DNA of 64,000 nt, from the NCBI RefSeq assembly GCF_000142905.1, contig NW_013657678.1, positions 262,581 through 326,580 of the forward strand. Direction: 5' to 3'. This document shows positions 13,501 through 25,700 of this stretch, piece after piece; position 1 is the stretch's first letter; every line of letters starts with the position of its first letter. The DNA comes from Thecamonas trahens ATCC 50062. Its lineage: Eukaryota > Apusozoa > Apusomonadida > Apusomonadidae. A program made the position numbers and the translations under genes. The notes beneath the pieces were generated by a model. That model was not told where the DNA came from, searched no databases, and was given only the letters and a program-made list of their open reading frames with translations.

Positions 13501-15422
13501 AATGAGCGCACCCGCCGGCAGGCCAAGCTGCGTGTACGCTGCGGTCGGCGGCGGTGACGCCATGAGCGACCACGCAGGTAAGCCTGAGACCAACGACGAC
13601 TCGGACGACAGTGTCGACTCGCCGCCAGCCAGGAGCATGCTAGCTTCACCGTAGTGTTCCGTGTACCACTTATTGAACGCGTTGAGGAGCTTGATCTGAA
13701 CGAGCGAGACTGTGCGCTCCAGAAAGGCCAGCTCGGCAATGTAGGCCTCGTACTTTGCGCTCCGCCCGTCGTCCGGCAGCTCGCGAGCCGATGGGGTCCG
13801 CGATGGCGGCGCGCCCTTGCGGACAGATCCGCCGCGGCCTGACGACTCGCGCGACGGCGCCCGATTGCTTCTTGAACCACGAGACGACCGCGACACGGCA
13901 GTGCGACGCGAGTCGTCCGACCCGTCCGACGCCTGCTCTTCTTCCTCCTCCTGCTCCTCCAGGCTGTCGTGGTCAAAAATGCGCAGCTCGCCGTCGGCTG
14001 CTTCTTGCTGCTCGTAGCGGTCATGGGATCGGTCACGGCTCTTGCTCTTGCTCTTGCTCTTGTCCTTGCCCTTGGCGCTGTTCCGTGAGCCCGAGCGCCG
14101 TGAGCTGTCCGGCCGCGAGCTGTCCAGCCGTGAACTAGACCGATGCGAGTCACGCGGCAATTCGAGGGACGAGTCGTACTCGTTGCGCCGTGAGCTCGAC
14201 CGCTCAAGCTCCCGAGATGCACTCCGCCCATCGCGCCCATCGCGTCCGCGCCCATCACGTCCATCACGCCGCGAGCTTGACCGCGACACCTCGCGCACCC
14301 CATCGCGCCCATCACGTCCGTCACGACGCGAGCTTGACCGCGACACCTCGCGCGAGCTCCGCTTGCGGTCGGCCTCATCCTTAAACTGGACCGACGCGCC
14401 CGGGCGGAGGTGGCCAGAGATCTTGCGGGTCGACGAGCGCGACTTGTGCGGATACTGCGGCATGAAAGAGGGCGTGGCTCGGCCGTCATCAATGTTGCGC
14501 TGACGAGCCTTCATGGCCACAAAGGCGTAGTCGGTGGCATTGCCGTTGACGTCCATCTCCCAGCGAATTTCCTTGCGCCGCTTCTGCAGCAGGTACTGCT
14601 TCTCGCGCACCGTCTGCGCAAGCCGGTACCCGTCGCCGAGAACAAACTCTGACAAGGCTTCAGTCTTGGACGGCAAAACTTTGTCACGGAGAGCAAGGAC
14701 GTCGATGCGTCGGTTGCGCAGCCGGTCCGACGCCGCAAGCACCTTGGACTGCGCCGAGATCTGCGGCTTAAACGTCAGGTGCACGTCCTGCTCCTCAAGC
14801 ATTTGCTTCCGGACCTGCTCCCGCGCCCACCCCAGGCCCTGCTCTGCACGCCGCGCCCGCGCCCGCTCTGCAAGCCGCGCCGTCCGCTCTGCACGTTCCG
14901 GATCGTCGGTACCCTGCACAGCAGACGACAGCGCGTCGGCCCGCGATGCCCGCGTTCCGCGGCCATGGCCTCCATCTCTGCTCCCTGACCTGCTCCCGCC
15001 GCCAAACCAGTCATCGCAATCCGAGTAGTAATCGCCGTATGGATCGCCGTACGGGTCTCTATAGTCGTCCCAGTCATTGACTGGCGCCTTGGTGGGCTTG
15101 TCCTTGCCTTTGTCCTTGCCCTTGTCCTTGCCCTTGTCCTTCCCCTTGTCCTTGCCCTTGTCCTTGCCCTTGCCCTTGCCCTTGTCCTTGCCCTTGTCCT
15201 TGCCCTTGTCCTTGCCCTTGTCCTTGCCCTTCCCCTTGTCCTTGTCCTTGTCCTTGTCCTTGCCCTACCAGAACACCATGTGAACCTCGCCAGAACCGCC
15301 ACTCGCCCAACCGCCCTGCCCAATCCTGCGCACAACAACACCTCCCCCAATACCCCCACCAAACCTCTGCACCACGATCCCCCTACACCCCCCCCCACTT
15401 CCTTCCTTCTAACACGTACCAT
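7264..15422 (-). CDS. Large multi-C2 protein with Lys/Asp repeat ends and FxPxI-type motifs, function unknown
   Basis: Not recognised as a named family. Read as one gene of about 2,670 residues. The ATG at 15420-15422 is followed at once by an intron (15265-15419); exon 2 opens with a GKDK-rich tract. In order: FKPQIS motif (~14770), Arg/Ser/Asp repeats (14180-14360), a FNKWYTEHY block (~13665), then about five C2-like beta-sandwich modules (roughly 13340-11150). After these come motifs of the form C-T-F-x-P-x-I (near 10900, 10065, 9635, with relatives near 9915 and 8540), a second FNKWY block (~10465), a GKGKGK run (9250-9320) and a C-terminal KDKSKDK tail. Two frame breaks divide it: 13482-13493 (one base missing) and the run of five at 10903-10907 (two missing or one extra). 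C2 modules usually bind membranes or proteins; a cytoskeletal or ciliary scaffold is only a guess. The alternative is two or three separate genes. Confidence 0.7.
9247..9327 (-). repeat. Coding tandem repeat: GKGKGK / SKDK run
   Basis: Six-nt units (plus strand cttgcc) encode alternating Gly-Lys inside the multi-C2 protein, with occasional Asp and Ser. Same style as the tracts at both ends of the protein. Confidence 0.85.
15087..15264 (-). repeat. Coding tandem repeat: N-terminal GKDK run
   Basis: Units of 6 and 12 nt (plus strand cttgcccttgtcc type) encode Gly-Lys-Asp-Lys repeats immediately after the start-codon intron. They mirror the C-terminal Lys/Asp tail of the same protein. Confidence 0.8.
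15265..15419 (-). other. Intron directly after the start codon of the multi-C2 gene (155 bp)
   Basis: Sense strand AAG-ATG|GTACGTG ... CTGGTAG|GGCAAGGAC. Without splicing, the Lys/Asp frame is closed by the in-frame TAG that forms the acceptor. With splicing, ATG joins GGC in frame. Confidence 0.65.
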
Positions 15423-15695
15423 CTTCCCACTACCCTCAGTGGGTGGACTTTAGACGAGTGTACGTATGTGTGTATGTATGGAGTTCGCCACCAGCAAGTC
15501 GCCACAACGGTAACGAGTTGAAGTGAGCCACGCAAGCTCCCTCCTCCCGCCAATCGCCAGTCACTCAACAATGCCCCCCCCCCTCCCCTCCTCCCCTCGA
15601 CTCTGGCGCCTTGGAGCTGACTCGGTGGAGGACCTCCAGGACTGCACCCGCACGAGTTGGGCACCACTTCTCACGCTATCAACACCGCCTCACAT
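15423..15695. promoter_or_regulatory. Divergent promoter region, multi-C2 gene / PIGM
   Basis: 273 bp between two divergent start codons. It contains a run of C on the plus strand (about 15572-15598), so the PIGM leader is pyrimidine-rich. No TATA-like box that I trust. Confidence 0.5.
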
Positions 15696-16925
15696 ATGCA
15701 CACTCCGAGCATACTGACGCTGCTGGCAGTAGGTCTGGCGGCGCGGGTGGCTCTGTTGGCTTGGGCCGAGTGGCAGGACGCCGTCTCGCCGGTCAAGTAC
15801 ACCGACATCGACTATGCCGTCTTTACCGATGGTGCGGCCGCAGTGGCTGCAGGCGGCTCGCCGTATGATCGCGCCACATACCGGTACACGCCGCTGCTGG
15901 CGTGGCTGCTGGTTCCTAACGTCACATGCTTTGCCCTCTGGGGCAAGCTTGTCTTTGTCGCCGCCGACATGCTCGTCGCTTGGCTCCTTGCCGCGACACT
16001 CGCCGCCGCTGGCTGCCCGGAGCCGGCCCGCGCCCCGGCAGTCGCCGCTTGGATCCTCAATCCCATCGTCGCTGCCATCTCTACCCGCGGCTCGGCCGAG
16101 GCCCTCATAGTTCTTCCGGTCATCGCCACCGTCGCCGCACTCGCCGCCCGCCGTGACGCGCTTGCCGGCGCCCTCCTTGGCCTCGCCGTCCACGTCAAGC
16201 TCTACCCGGTTGTCTACGCCCCGGCCTTTGTCATCGCCCTCGCCCCGCCCGGCCCGCCCTCGCTCACACGCTGGGTGTGGGCAAACTCTCGCGCCTGGGT
16301 CTTTGGCCTCGCTGCTCTGGCCTCGTTTGGCGCCCTCACCGCGAGCATGTACTACCTCTACGGCGAGACTTTTCTCGATCAGGCCTTTCTTTACCACGTC
16401 CGGCGGACCGATCCACGCCACAACTTTTCGCTTTACTTTTACCCCATGTACCTCGCTGACACTGCTGGTGCTCCCGCTCCTGATGCTGCCGCACCGGGAG
16501 CCCTCGGCCTCGCCATCCGCCTCCTCACCTCGCCGTTTGCCCCGCAAATGGCCCTCTGCGCCATCCTCGGCATGACTCTGGCCCGTATCCATCTTCCCTC
16601 GGCGCTCTTTGTCGTCACCCTCGCCTTTGTTGCCTTTAACAAGGTCATCACCTCGCAGTACTTTGTCTGGTTCTATGCCCTCCTCCCGCTCGCCACCCCT
16701 GCGTCCGATCTCTCCTGGCGCGGCTGGATCGCCGTCTTTACCACCTTTACCGCCGGCCAGGCCACCTGGCTCTCACGTGCCTATCATCTCGAGTTTGCCG
16801 CCGACCCCTCGATGTTCCCGCAGCTCTGGTGGGCCTCGGCACTCTTCCTCCTCCTCAACGCTTTCCTCATCGCGGTCATCATCCGCCACATCCGTCCGCT
16901 TTCCTCCCGAGCCAAACGCGACTGA
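15696..16925 (+). CDS. PIGM: PIG-M, GPI mannosyltransferase I
   Basis: The ER-membrane enzyme that adds the first alpha-1,4-mannose to the GPI-anchor precursor from dolichol-phosphate mannose. The 409-residue protein has the normal family length. The luminal DxD catalytic motif sits in YTDIDYAVFTDGA (Asp37 and Asp39), after the first membrane segment. Further PIG-M hallmarks are YHVRRTDPRHNFSLYFYPMY (~230-250) and FNKVITSQYFVWFYALLPL (~315-335). Multiple hydrophobic segments are visible throughout. The start MHTPSIL at 15696 places the DxD at the expected distance; a TTG-started extension upstream is not credible. Intronless and free of frame breaks. Divergent from the multi-C2 gene and 204 bp upstream of CC2D2A. 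A possible client, a GPI-anchored protein, lies at 45984-47374. Confidence 0.95.
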   Translation: MHTPSILTLLAVGLAARVALLAWAEWQDAVSPVKYTDIDYAVFTDGAAAVAAGGSPYDRATYRYTPLLAWLLVPNVTCFALWGKLVFVAADMLVAWLLAATLAAAGCPEPARAPAVAAWILNPIVAAISTRGSAEALIVLPVIATVAALAARRDALAGALLGLAVHVKLYPVVYAPAFVIALAPPGPPSLTRWVWANSRAWVFGLAALASFGALTASMYYLYGETFLDQAFLYHVRRTDPRHNFSLYFYPMYLADTAGAPAPDAAAPGALGLAIRLLTSPFAPQMALCAILGMTLARIHLPSALFVVTLAFVAFNKVITSQYFVWFYALLPLATPASDLSWRGWIAVFTTFTAGQATWLSRAYHLEFAADPSMFPQLWWASALFLLLNAFLIAVIIRHIRPLSSRAKRD

Positions 16926-16953
16926 ACTTGCCGTACACCCCCTACTCCCCTTC

Positions 16954-17004
16954 ACGCACACACACACACACACTCTCTCTCTCTCTCTCTCTCCACTATC
17001 TCTC
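16954..17004 (+). repeat. (CA)n(CT)n microsatellite in the CC2D2A leader
   Basis: About nine CA units run directly into a CT tract, followed by CTAAC and GATCAG, which could be a branch site and acceptor of a 5' UTR intron. A similar CA/CT leader precedes the WD40 gene at 26463-26580. Confidence 0.8.
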
Positions 17005-17129
17005 CATTTCCTCTAACACGGCGATCAGAGCCCAGCAGCTCCTGGCGGACCACGGTCGCTGTCGTTCGCCTGATTTCGGTCGCCCCCTTCCCACTCTTGA
17101 CGACACCGCTCTCGATCTCGCCCAGCGCC

Positions 17130-20100
17130 ATGAGGTACGCCCCCTCCCCACCACCACCACACCACACACATATACACACACACACACACACATACATACG
17201 CACATACACACAATATTCCTTCCCCTCCCTCCCCTCTCCTCTCCATCTTCCCCACTCCTTCTCCCCGTCCCCTCTGCCGTACACCCGTGCCCAGAACAGC
17301 CCTTGGCGCCAAACCGTCCGGCGTTGGCGCCATTTGGCACGCCACTCACAGCACCCCGCCATCTCCACCTCTAGCACGGCCTTTGAGCGCGCCAAGGAAT
17401 GGCGCCGCAAGCTGGCCAGCGAGAAAGAGTTCGGAACTACAGAGCCAACGGTGCTCTCGACTGCGGTACTCAATGCCTCATCGTCGTCGGCCTTGCCTGG
17501 TCCGTCCACCTGGGCAGGCGTCTCAGCCTTCCACGTCTCCGAGGGCCTGGTCTCGGTCCCGGGCAGCTCGACGCCACCGCCCTCGGGCCGCCGTCGCCGC
17601 CGTCCGCCACCAGGCTCTGCGCGTGCCGCGCAAGCGCCCAGAACTCCTGCTACGCACACTCCTGCCGACGGTGACGTCTCAGGCTTGCTTGACGCTGACG
17701 CCGGCACTGCCGGCCAACCGTCGACCCTAGCTGCCGATCACCGCCGCCGCCGGGCTACCGCGTCAACGCCCGCAGGCGCTGTCGACGAGCCCGTGCTTGA
17801 GCCCAAAGACCGCGAGCTTGTCGAGCGCCACGAGGCTATGTACGGCCGCGCCCGAGACCAGCCGCCCCTCGGCTCACCAGGAGGCTCAAGCATCCCGCGC
17901 CGCCGCCGCCGCCCGCCGCCCGGCTCAGCCCGCCAGCCTGCCGCCGCTCCTGCCGCCGCACAGCCCGCTACAGGCGTGCCGCTGGCCCGCAACCCGGATC
18001 AGACCACCCGATTTGACCCGGCCCGCCGCTCGCCGACCGCAAAGCGGGTGCTCCAGACTCAGGCCTCCGCCGCCGCCCTCGCCGAGGGCCAGCTCTCCGG
18101 AGAGCGACTTCGGCAGCTCGCCCTGCAGCGCGGCGGCTTTACCGGTGGCATCCAGGATCCGCAGGCTGAGGCTGACGACGAGTATGCGCTCCGCCCTGCC
18201 TTTACCTTTAAGGCTCCCATCTCTGACGACCCTGTTGTTGCCCGGCTCCGCCCGCACGTTCTCGGCACCATGTCCGACGTCGCTGCCAACGCCTCCGCTG
18301 CCCGCGGCCCGTCCGCGTCCGGCTCTGATCTCGAGGCTGCACGGCCTCCGGTATTCGACCCCGAGGCCGACGGCCTCTATGTCGGCCGCCAGCCGCAGCT
18401 GGGCAAGCGCAACTGGCAGGCCATGAAGACCCGCCTCGGCCTCGAGGACGAGCTCGCTGCCTCGGATCCCGGCGCAAAGTCGCTCACGCGCTGGCTCCGT
18501 GACGGTGAGCTCGTCGTGGAGGCCGACTTGCTCAAGGACCGTGTCGAGCGCCCGACTCACTTCCCCACAGACACCGACGTTCTTTTCCAGGTTGTGCAAA
18601 CCAAGCCGGTGCCGTCGGCCCAGGGAGTCGTCCTCGAGTCGCGACCCAACTTCTTCACCCTCAACGTCGCCGTCGAGGACGTCGAGTTCCTCGACCACCC
18701 GCTCTTTCGTGAGGAGGAGCTCCTCGCCCGCGCCCTGCAGCTCATGTACGCCAAGTACGTTTCGCTCCGCGAGCGCGACCTCGTTGTCTACTGGTCTCTC
18801 CGCCTCGCTGCCCTCACCGACGCTCTCGCCGCCGCCCTTGCCGATGCCGGCTCAGACGGCTCAGACAACGACGAGAACAAGGGCCTTGCCCTCGACACCT
18901 CGCTGGATGCCTCGTTCATGCGCCGCTCAGCCACAGGTCTCAAGGAGCTGGCCACCCGCGGCGCGAGCGCCGGAAAGGCAAGCACGCCCGGTTGGGCCCT
19001 GTCTCTCTCACACGCTCGCAGTCGTACGTCTTTCAGGTTGATCAGGCCGACCTCGAAGCCATGCATGCCGAGGACCATGCCTCTCACATCCGCAAGCTCA
19101 AGCACGACATTCGCGAGGCCCGTCGCAACCTCGACATTGTCGAGCTCGACGAGCGCGTCGTCATCTACGACATGATTCAGACCTGGACTCTGCTCAAGGC
19201 CCAGCGCGCAGACCAAGGCCTCGTCGCCACCCCTGTCCGCCTCGTCTTCCGCACCACCGCCACCAACGAGGCCGAAGACCGTGAGGCGCGCGCTCGTGAG
19301 ATTGAGGACCGTGTCGCCGAAGCCGCCGATGAGGCCGAGGCTCTGCACCAGGCTCAACTCGAGGCCTACGCCGCAGCCATGGCCGAGTATGAAGCCCATT
19401 GCGCCTCGGCCGCTCAACAAGATCCGAACAACGAGGACGCAGACGCAGATGAAGACGAAGACGCTGCTGGCCCGTCGGCTGCCGCAGACGCTGGTGACGC
19501 AGCCGAAAACTCGCCACGCCCAGCTCTCGAGCCGCCGTCGCCGCCGCCGCCGCTCGACTTTGACGCCGACGCTGCACGCGCTCAGATCGAAGAACACCTG
19601 ACAGCCACCAAGCGCGCACCGGGCGCTCCCATCCTTGTCCCAGTCCTCTCCCTTGACATGCCGCTCACTGCAGACGACCAAGTCTCGGCCGCCGAGGCCT
19701 CACGTCGCGCAGACCTCCGCAAGGTTGCCTGCCACATCAGACTCGTCGCCAATGAGGTCAATGTGACCGAGACCTCGTCAGCCAAGCTAGTCTGGCCTGA
19801 CCGGTCTATTCCGTTTCACGAGGGCTTTGGCCTGCAGCTCTTTTCCTGGCCGCAGCTCAAGCTCCAGCTCTACTCGTCGGGACTCTTCAAGTCGCTTCTT
19901 GCCGAGACCGAGCTGAGCGTGCCTGGTGAGGCTGGTGCGCTGCAAGTGGGTGAGAACGCCGACTTTGATGCATACTACCTCGTTGCGCCGAGCGCCATGA
20001 AGACCCAGAGCTCGTCGCACACCACCTCGCAAGCCGTCTCGCTCCTTGCCAAGTACCTGCCGCGCAGCGCGCGACAGGCGCTCATCGGTGACGCCGATGC

Positions 20101-22723
20101 CGGTTCTGGCGACACCCTCTCCCGCCACACCGTGGCCAAGGTCCGCGTCAGGCTGGCGTGGGGCGCGTCGCCGACGTCAGACGGCCTTGCAGCCGCGCCT
20201 CGCCGCCCTCCGGGCCTTCACCGCTTGGCGCTGCCGAACTCGATCGACGCGCTCTCGTCTTGGGCTTGCGAGCATGACATGGATCCGTCCGAGCCGCAGA
20301 ACGCTGCTGTCCTCGAAGCGCTCGCCGGCGGCTCGACCGCCCTTGCCACACCGGCCAACATTGAGCGGCTCAAGAACTGGGTCCGCGACTTTGACCTCGA
20401 TCCCAACGACCCGCGCAACGCCACCGTCCTTCATCTGCTCTCTGGCCTTGGAGGCACCATCAGCAATGACTCGGGGCTGGCCAGAGCCGTCGGGCCCGGC
20501 GGCTCGCCCAAGCGTGGTGCCAATGTGTTTGGCGCCCTTCGTGGTGGCGCAAGTTCCGCTGCCCAGTTCCGTACCGGCGCTGCTGCCCACAACCTAGTCC
20601 TGCCTGGGGCCTTTGCGCCCGGCCAGCGCAGGCTCGATCTTCTTGCGCTTCGCTGGCAGCGGCCTATTGCGTACTCGGGCCCGATTCCGCTGGAGGACTC
20701 GGCCATTCGGGAGGCATGGTTCGACGCCGCCAACGACTCGACTGAGGTCGTCATTGCACGCGACCAGTATGTGGCGCGCGTCCGTGAAATGACCGCCACC
20801 GCCGGCTCGCGCCGTGGCTATGACTCACGCAGGGCGTACGACTTTGCCGAGGTTGTCGCCGAACGGCCGCCGCCAACCTTTGGCCTCGCCTTTGCAGGCA
20901 TTCTCGAATGGTTCCAGCCGCGGCGCCGGTTCAAGCCGACGCGCGAGACTCGAATCGCCAAGACCGTGGCTGTCCACCGCGCCGAGCTCGTCATCAAGGT
21001 TGTTCGCGGCTACTCGATTCCCGACCGCGAGCCACTTGCAGGCGAGCTGCCGGGTGCCAACTCGCCGCTGGAGCACACCTTTGCGCTCGGTGCAGGCGCC
21101 GCCACTGGCGCGTCGACTGGCAACATAACGTTGCCCGGCAACGCGCCTGAGCCCGAGAATCAGGTCGAGCCTGTGGTCCAGATCCGGTTCCAGGACTCAC
21201 TCGAGTGGACCCACAAGTCGCTCGGCGCCAATCCGGTTTGGAACGACACAATTGTGTTCGACATCACGCCGCCCGACGGCAACTTTAAGCCCGAAGTCCT
21301 TGCCACCATGCAAGACGTGGTCTACTTCAACATCTTTGACTCCAAGGTCGCGCCGTTTGAGAACTTTATGGACGAAGACGAGCTCAAGTTTATCATTCCG
21401 CGCCACAATGTGTGGCTCGGCACCTTTGGCCTTCCCTTCTCCACCATTTACTCCAACTCGCTCCTCCAGGGCCGGTTCCACGTCAACGTCCCGCTGGTCT
21501 CGCCGGGCTACGTCCGCGAGCGTGCGCCGGCATCGGTCGCTGTCGAGCACATCTCGCCGTACGCGCCGACCATGCTCGAGCTGTACATCACGACCCGGCC
21601 GGCGCTGGAACCGCCGCGGGCTGTGGCCGAAAAGTCGGTCTCGCGCGAGACACCCGAGTTTCTCGCTCATGCCCGCAAGTGGGAGAAGGCGGTTCGCGGC
21701 TCATCGTCGTTTGGCAACCGCGTCCTCGAAGTCCTCGTCGCCGATCAGTCGCGCGCCTCAGTCTTTGTCTGCCGCTACATCCGCCCGATGGCACCGCCGG
21801 CCGAGCTCACCACCGCCAGGCAGATCCTACGCTACGTCTCGCTCATTCCGTTCCTCTCTGACTCGGCGGCCTTTGCCGGCCGGCGACACGTGTGGAACAC
21901 CATGGACGAGTTCTTCGAGTACGGCGTCGGCGATGAAGAGGAGCACGCACTCCTCCTCGCCAACTACTTCCTTCATTCGGGCCTCCGCGCCTACGTCGTC
22001 CTCGGCCGTGGCATTCCCGAGGGCGAGACTGCGTACGTGCTCACCATTGGCGACGCCGGCCAGGTCCATCTTTGGAACGCTCACGCCGGCAAGGTCTACT
22101 CGGCCCACGACCCGGACATTCCGCTCCGCTCCATCGGTATGGTCTTCAACGAGCACAATCTCTGGGCAAACATTCAGGAGGAAGACGCGCCGTGGGTCAT
22201 GTCGTACAACATCCACAACACCTCGCAGTGGAAGCCGTTCTTCACCCGTGCCTTCTCACCTTCGCTCGACACAGTCCAGCCGCCGTCCATCGACTACGCG
22301 CCCGTGCTCCGTGACACCGTCGACGACGTCACCCGCCAGGTCCGCAAGGCCATCCGCGAGTCGCTCGAAAAGTGGCGTCTTGCCGAAAACCTCTCTATCC
22401 GCTTCAACTCGCAGTGCAACCTTGCGCTTCGCGACCTGCTCGAGCGCTTTGAGCGCCACTACCAGGGCATCGAGGTTCTCCCGCCCGACGCGCACCGCGC
22501 CGAGCTCTCGCGCCTCCTCACCACCTACGACATCACCGGCTTTCCGGTTCACATGCCGTTTACTCACGTCGACCCGTTGGTCGAGGCCGTCCGCAACACA
22601 GGTGTTCACCTCAACAAGCACCCGCGCTCGCAGTGCGCGCTTGCTGTTTTCGTCCACCCGTACCCCAACAACGTGCTTGCTGTCTGGGTCTACGTCGCCT
22701 CGCTCACACCTCGCGATCTGTAG
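17130..22723 (+). CDS. CC2D2A: CC2D2A, transition-zone (MKS module) protein of the cilium
   Basis: CC2D2A belongs to the MKS/B9 complex that gates the ciliary transition zone. The reconstructed protein is 1,811 residues (human ~1,620). Visible: a Pro/Arg-rich N-terminus, a FLDHPLFREEELLARALQLM block (~18690-18745), coiled-coil-prone acidic regions and the C2 domain (~20975-21600). The C2 domain carries WLGTFGLPFSTIYSN and QDVVYFNIFD, diagnostic for CC2D2A. The transglutaminase-like C-terminal fold (~21820-22240) has RYVSLIPFLSD, GDEEEHALLLANYFL and IPEGETAYVLT. I start at the ATG at 17130 with a two-base codon remnant before an intron at 17135-17294. This needs one missing C in the run 17354-17357. 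A second one-base deletion lies near 18987-18996. With both, the length is a whole number of codons. The N-terminus (first ~25 residues) is less certain than the rest. Confidence 0.93.
17135..17294 (+). other. CC2D2A: CC2D2A intron 1 (160 bp), two bases after the start codon
   Basis: ATG-AG|GTACGC ... GTGCCCAG|AACAGC. It contains a (CA)n microsatellite (about 17162-17210). The donor is identical to those of the Hsp70 and PP2C genes. Confidence 0.6.
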
Positions 22724-22746
22724 CAGCCACGTAAAAGGGGCCCTGC

Positions 22747-25700
22747 TCATCTCCGGCTCCCCGTCGACGCCACCGACGACCGTCGGTTGCTTGGTGTGAG
22801 CGGAGAAGCCGGCGAGATAGCCCTGCTACTGCTGCCGGCCGCAGGCGAGAGAGCAGGCGGAGACGACGACGACGCAGACGATTCCCGACGTGCCGCAGCG
22901 CGGGCACGGGCCTCCTCCGCGGCGCGGGCGCGGATGCGGGAGAGAATAGCACGGAACTTGCGCTGGATGCGGAGGACGCACATGGTGACAAGCTGGACGT
23001 GTGCGCGCTTGGTCGAGGTCTTGGCGCGGGTAAAGGCCTGCAGGCGGCGCTTGCCGTGCTCGGCGCGCGCTGTGATGACCCCACGAAGAGCTGCCATCTC
23101 GTCGGCAAGGTAGCTGACCGGGATCTCGCCTTTGGAGTGTTGGGTGGCCAGCTGCGAGGTAGCGACAAGGGCCAGCAGCTCGCGGTAGACGGCGAGCGAG
23201 GCGAGCGGGTTGGCGGTGTGGCGGAGCTCCTGGAGAACCAAGTTGCGCGAGTCGACAAGCCGCGCGTGCATGGCTGAGGCAAACGGCAGCGGCGAGTTCT
23301 TGAGCGAGTCGAGCTGATCGATGACCACCATCTGCAGTTGCGTCCAGTCCGTCTTGAGCGCCTCGTACAGCGTCACAGCCTCGGCGTCAGTGAGATCGTA
23401 CGCCGGCGCGCGGTACGGCCGACCATACTGGTGGGTGAAGAACTTGGTGTGCATGAGGATGTACTCGAACGAAGACCACGAGACCGCAGCATCAAGCTCG
23501 GGGTGTGCCGCCGTCACACCCTCCGAGTACTGCTTGTCGAGAGCGACCCTGAAGAGGTGGACAAGATCTTGCTCGTCGAGCACGCCAAAGTCGAGCTCGC
23601 GCCAGAGCGAGAGATAGTCGAGGAGTGAGAGCGATCCCTGTGAGTGCAGATCCAAGGCGTGGAACTTGCGAGCAGCCGACTTGAGGGCCGAGCCCATAAA
23701 CTCTTGGAACTGGCGCAGGGCAAGCTCGACAAAGGTGTCAAAGCGGACGCGCTCGTCGCCATTCCACGGGCGGTTCACAAGGAGCTCAACGGTAGCCTGC
23801 GGTGTGGCGGTGGCGTTGGCGTTGACCATGGTCATAAAGCCCTCAAAGACGTTGGTGTCGAGGGCAGGGAAGACAGACCGCAGCACGTCGGCGCACCGCC
23901 GGGTGCAAATCCAGAACGGGCGCCTGGTGTCGGGGTTAACTGGATACGGAATACCTGCCGTCGAGTTGTCGGCGACGGTGAGCACAGCCATGAAGAACTG
24001 GAGCGCCGGCGGCGGGAGGTCCTCGTCGAGGAACCGGCCAAAGATGTCGATCCAGAGATCTTCGCGACGGTACTTGTCGACAGCCTGCACAATGTCGTAC
24101 GCGTACTGGTTGACGAGTGAGCGCCGCGAGTAGGTCCGCAGAAGAAACTCGTAGACAAACTCTGGAAACGGCTGCGCAAGAAGCGGTGTCTCCTTGTGCT
24201 GAAGCTCGGAGATCTTGGCGTAGTACACAAGGCCGATGATTTTGTCGAGCCAGGCCTTGGACTTCACCGCCCGGCGGACCTGAAAGCCCGGTTCGAGGTG
24301 CAGCCGGGCGCACCGCCGGGTGAGCGCGTGATACAGCGCTTTGTGCAACGCGTTCGAGTCATTCTCGGCCTTGAGCTGAAACAGCTCGTTGAGAAGCAGG
24401 TTGCGCTCGTAGCGCCACCGCTGCTCACGGGGATCAAGCTGATGCGCCCGCCCGCTTCCGCCCTCAGCCGCAGCCACAATGGCGACATCGCCGCTGAGCG
24501 CCAACGTCGCCTTGGCCTCGGCCATTTGGGTCAGCTCTTGGATCTCAGTGAGGAGCTTGAGCCGCTCGGTCTCCCACTCCTGAACCTTGGAGCGGATCGA
24601 GCGCGGCGGCCCAGTGGCGGCGGCGTCGGCGTCCTCGGCGCCCGGCAGGGCATCGACGTTGCCAGATGGCAATGCCGAGGTCTCCAGCTCGAGGCGCAAG
24701 ACCATGGCACGCGCGTCGCGGAGCTGGCTGTTGAGGCTCTTGATCTCAGACTGGTACTTGGCGTTGACGAGCTCGAGTGAGGCGATTTTGCGAGCCATCT
24801 TGGTCGTCTCGTTCTGTAGACGCTCGATGGTGACCGTCTTGATGTTGAGCTCCATGCAGAGCGCGTCCATGTTGGCAAACTTTTCCGAGAGCAGTGCCGA
24901 GGTGCCCATCTCCTCATGCCGGCGGGCACGGTCCTGCAGCTCGTGGAGCTCGATCTCCTGCGACTCAAGATGCGACTCGAGGAGAGCAATGTGAGCCGTG
25001 AGCTGCGACTCGCGCGTTTGCATGTGCTCGGCGTAAGCCTTGGCCTCGGCCTCAAACTGCTCGCGGGCGAGTCCGAGTGCCTCCTCGCGGTTCGTCGCCG
25101 CCTGCCGCAGACTCTCGACTACGGTGGGAACGAGGCTGAAGAGTTCGGAGATCCGGGCCCAGAGAACATACAGCGCCGAGCCCTGCTCGACCGAGTGGAC
25201 CATGACTTGCCGCGCGACCTCGTGAAGGCAGACCTCGAGCACCTGTTCTTCCGCAAGCAGGGCCTCGAGTGAGTCGGACGGGCTTGCGCCGCGCAGTAGC
25301 TCCCGCTGTGCGTGCAGCATCTGGTCCATGGCAAGCCGCAGGTGCTTGGCCTGGCCCGCGCCGTCCTTGAGCACGCCAGAAGAGCGTCCCGGAAAGACGT
25401 TGACGTCAAAGGTACCATCAGCGTACGAGTTGACCTCGCACGACGCCAGCTCGGGTGCCACCACCGTGGTCTTGCTACTCACGTGGTAGGTCGGCGGAAT
25501 GAGTGTCGGTGGCAGCTCGCCCTCGTTGGCTCGGGCGTGAATGACCATGTCGGCCCACGACGGCGGATCAGTCGGCGGAAGCTCGTCAGCTGCCGCCGAT
25601 GCGGCCCAGCGGTAAAAGTACGGCTTGGCTTGCGCCCGCGCCGCGAGAATGTCCAACATCCGGCCCGAACTGGCATCAACACGCATACGCGACTGTGACC

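Noticed and set aside
17097-17300. N-terminal extension of CC2D2A rich in His, Thr and Pro
   Set aside because: It is the translation of the CA-repeat intron; splice sites GTACGC and CCCAG flank it.
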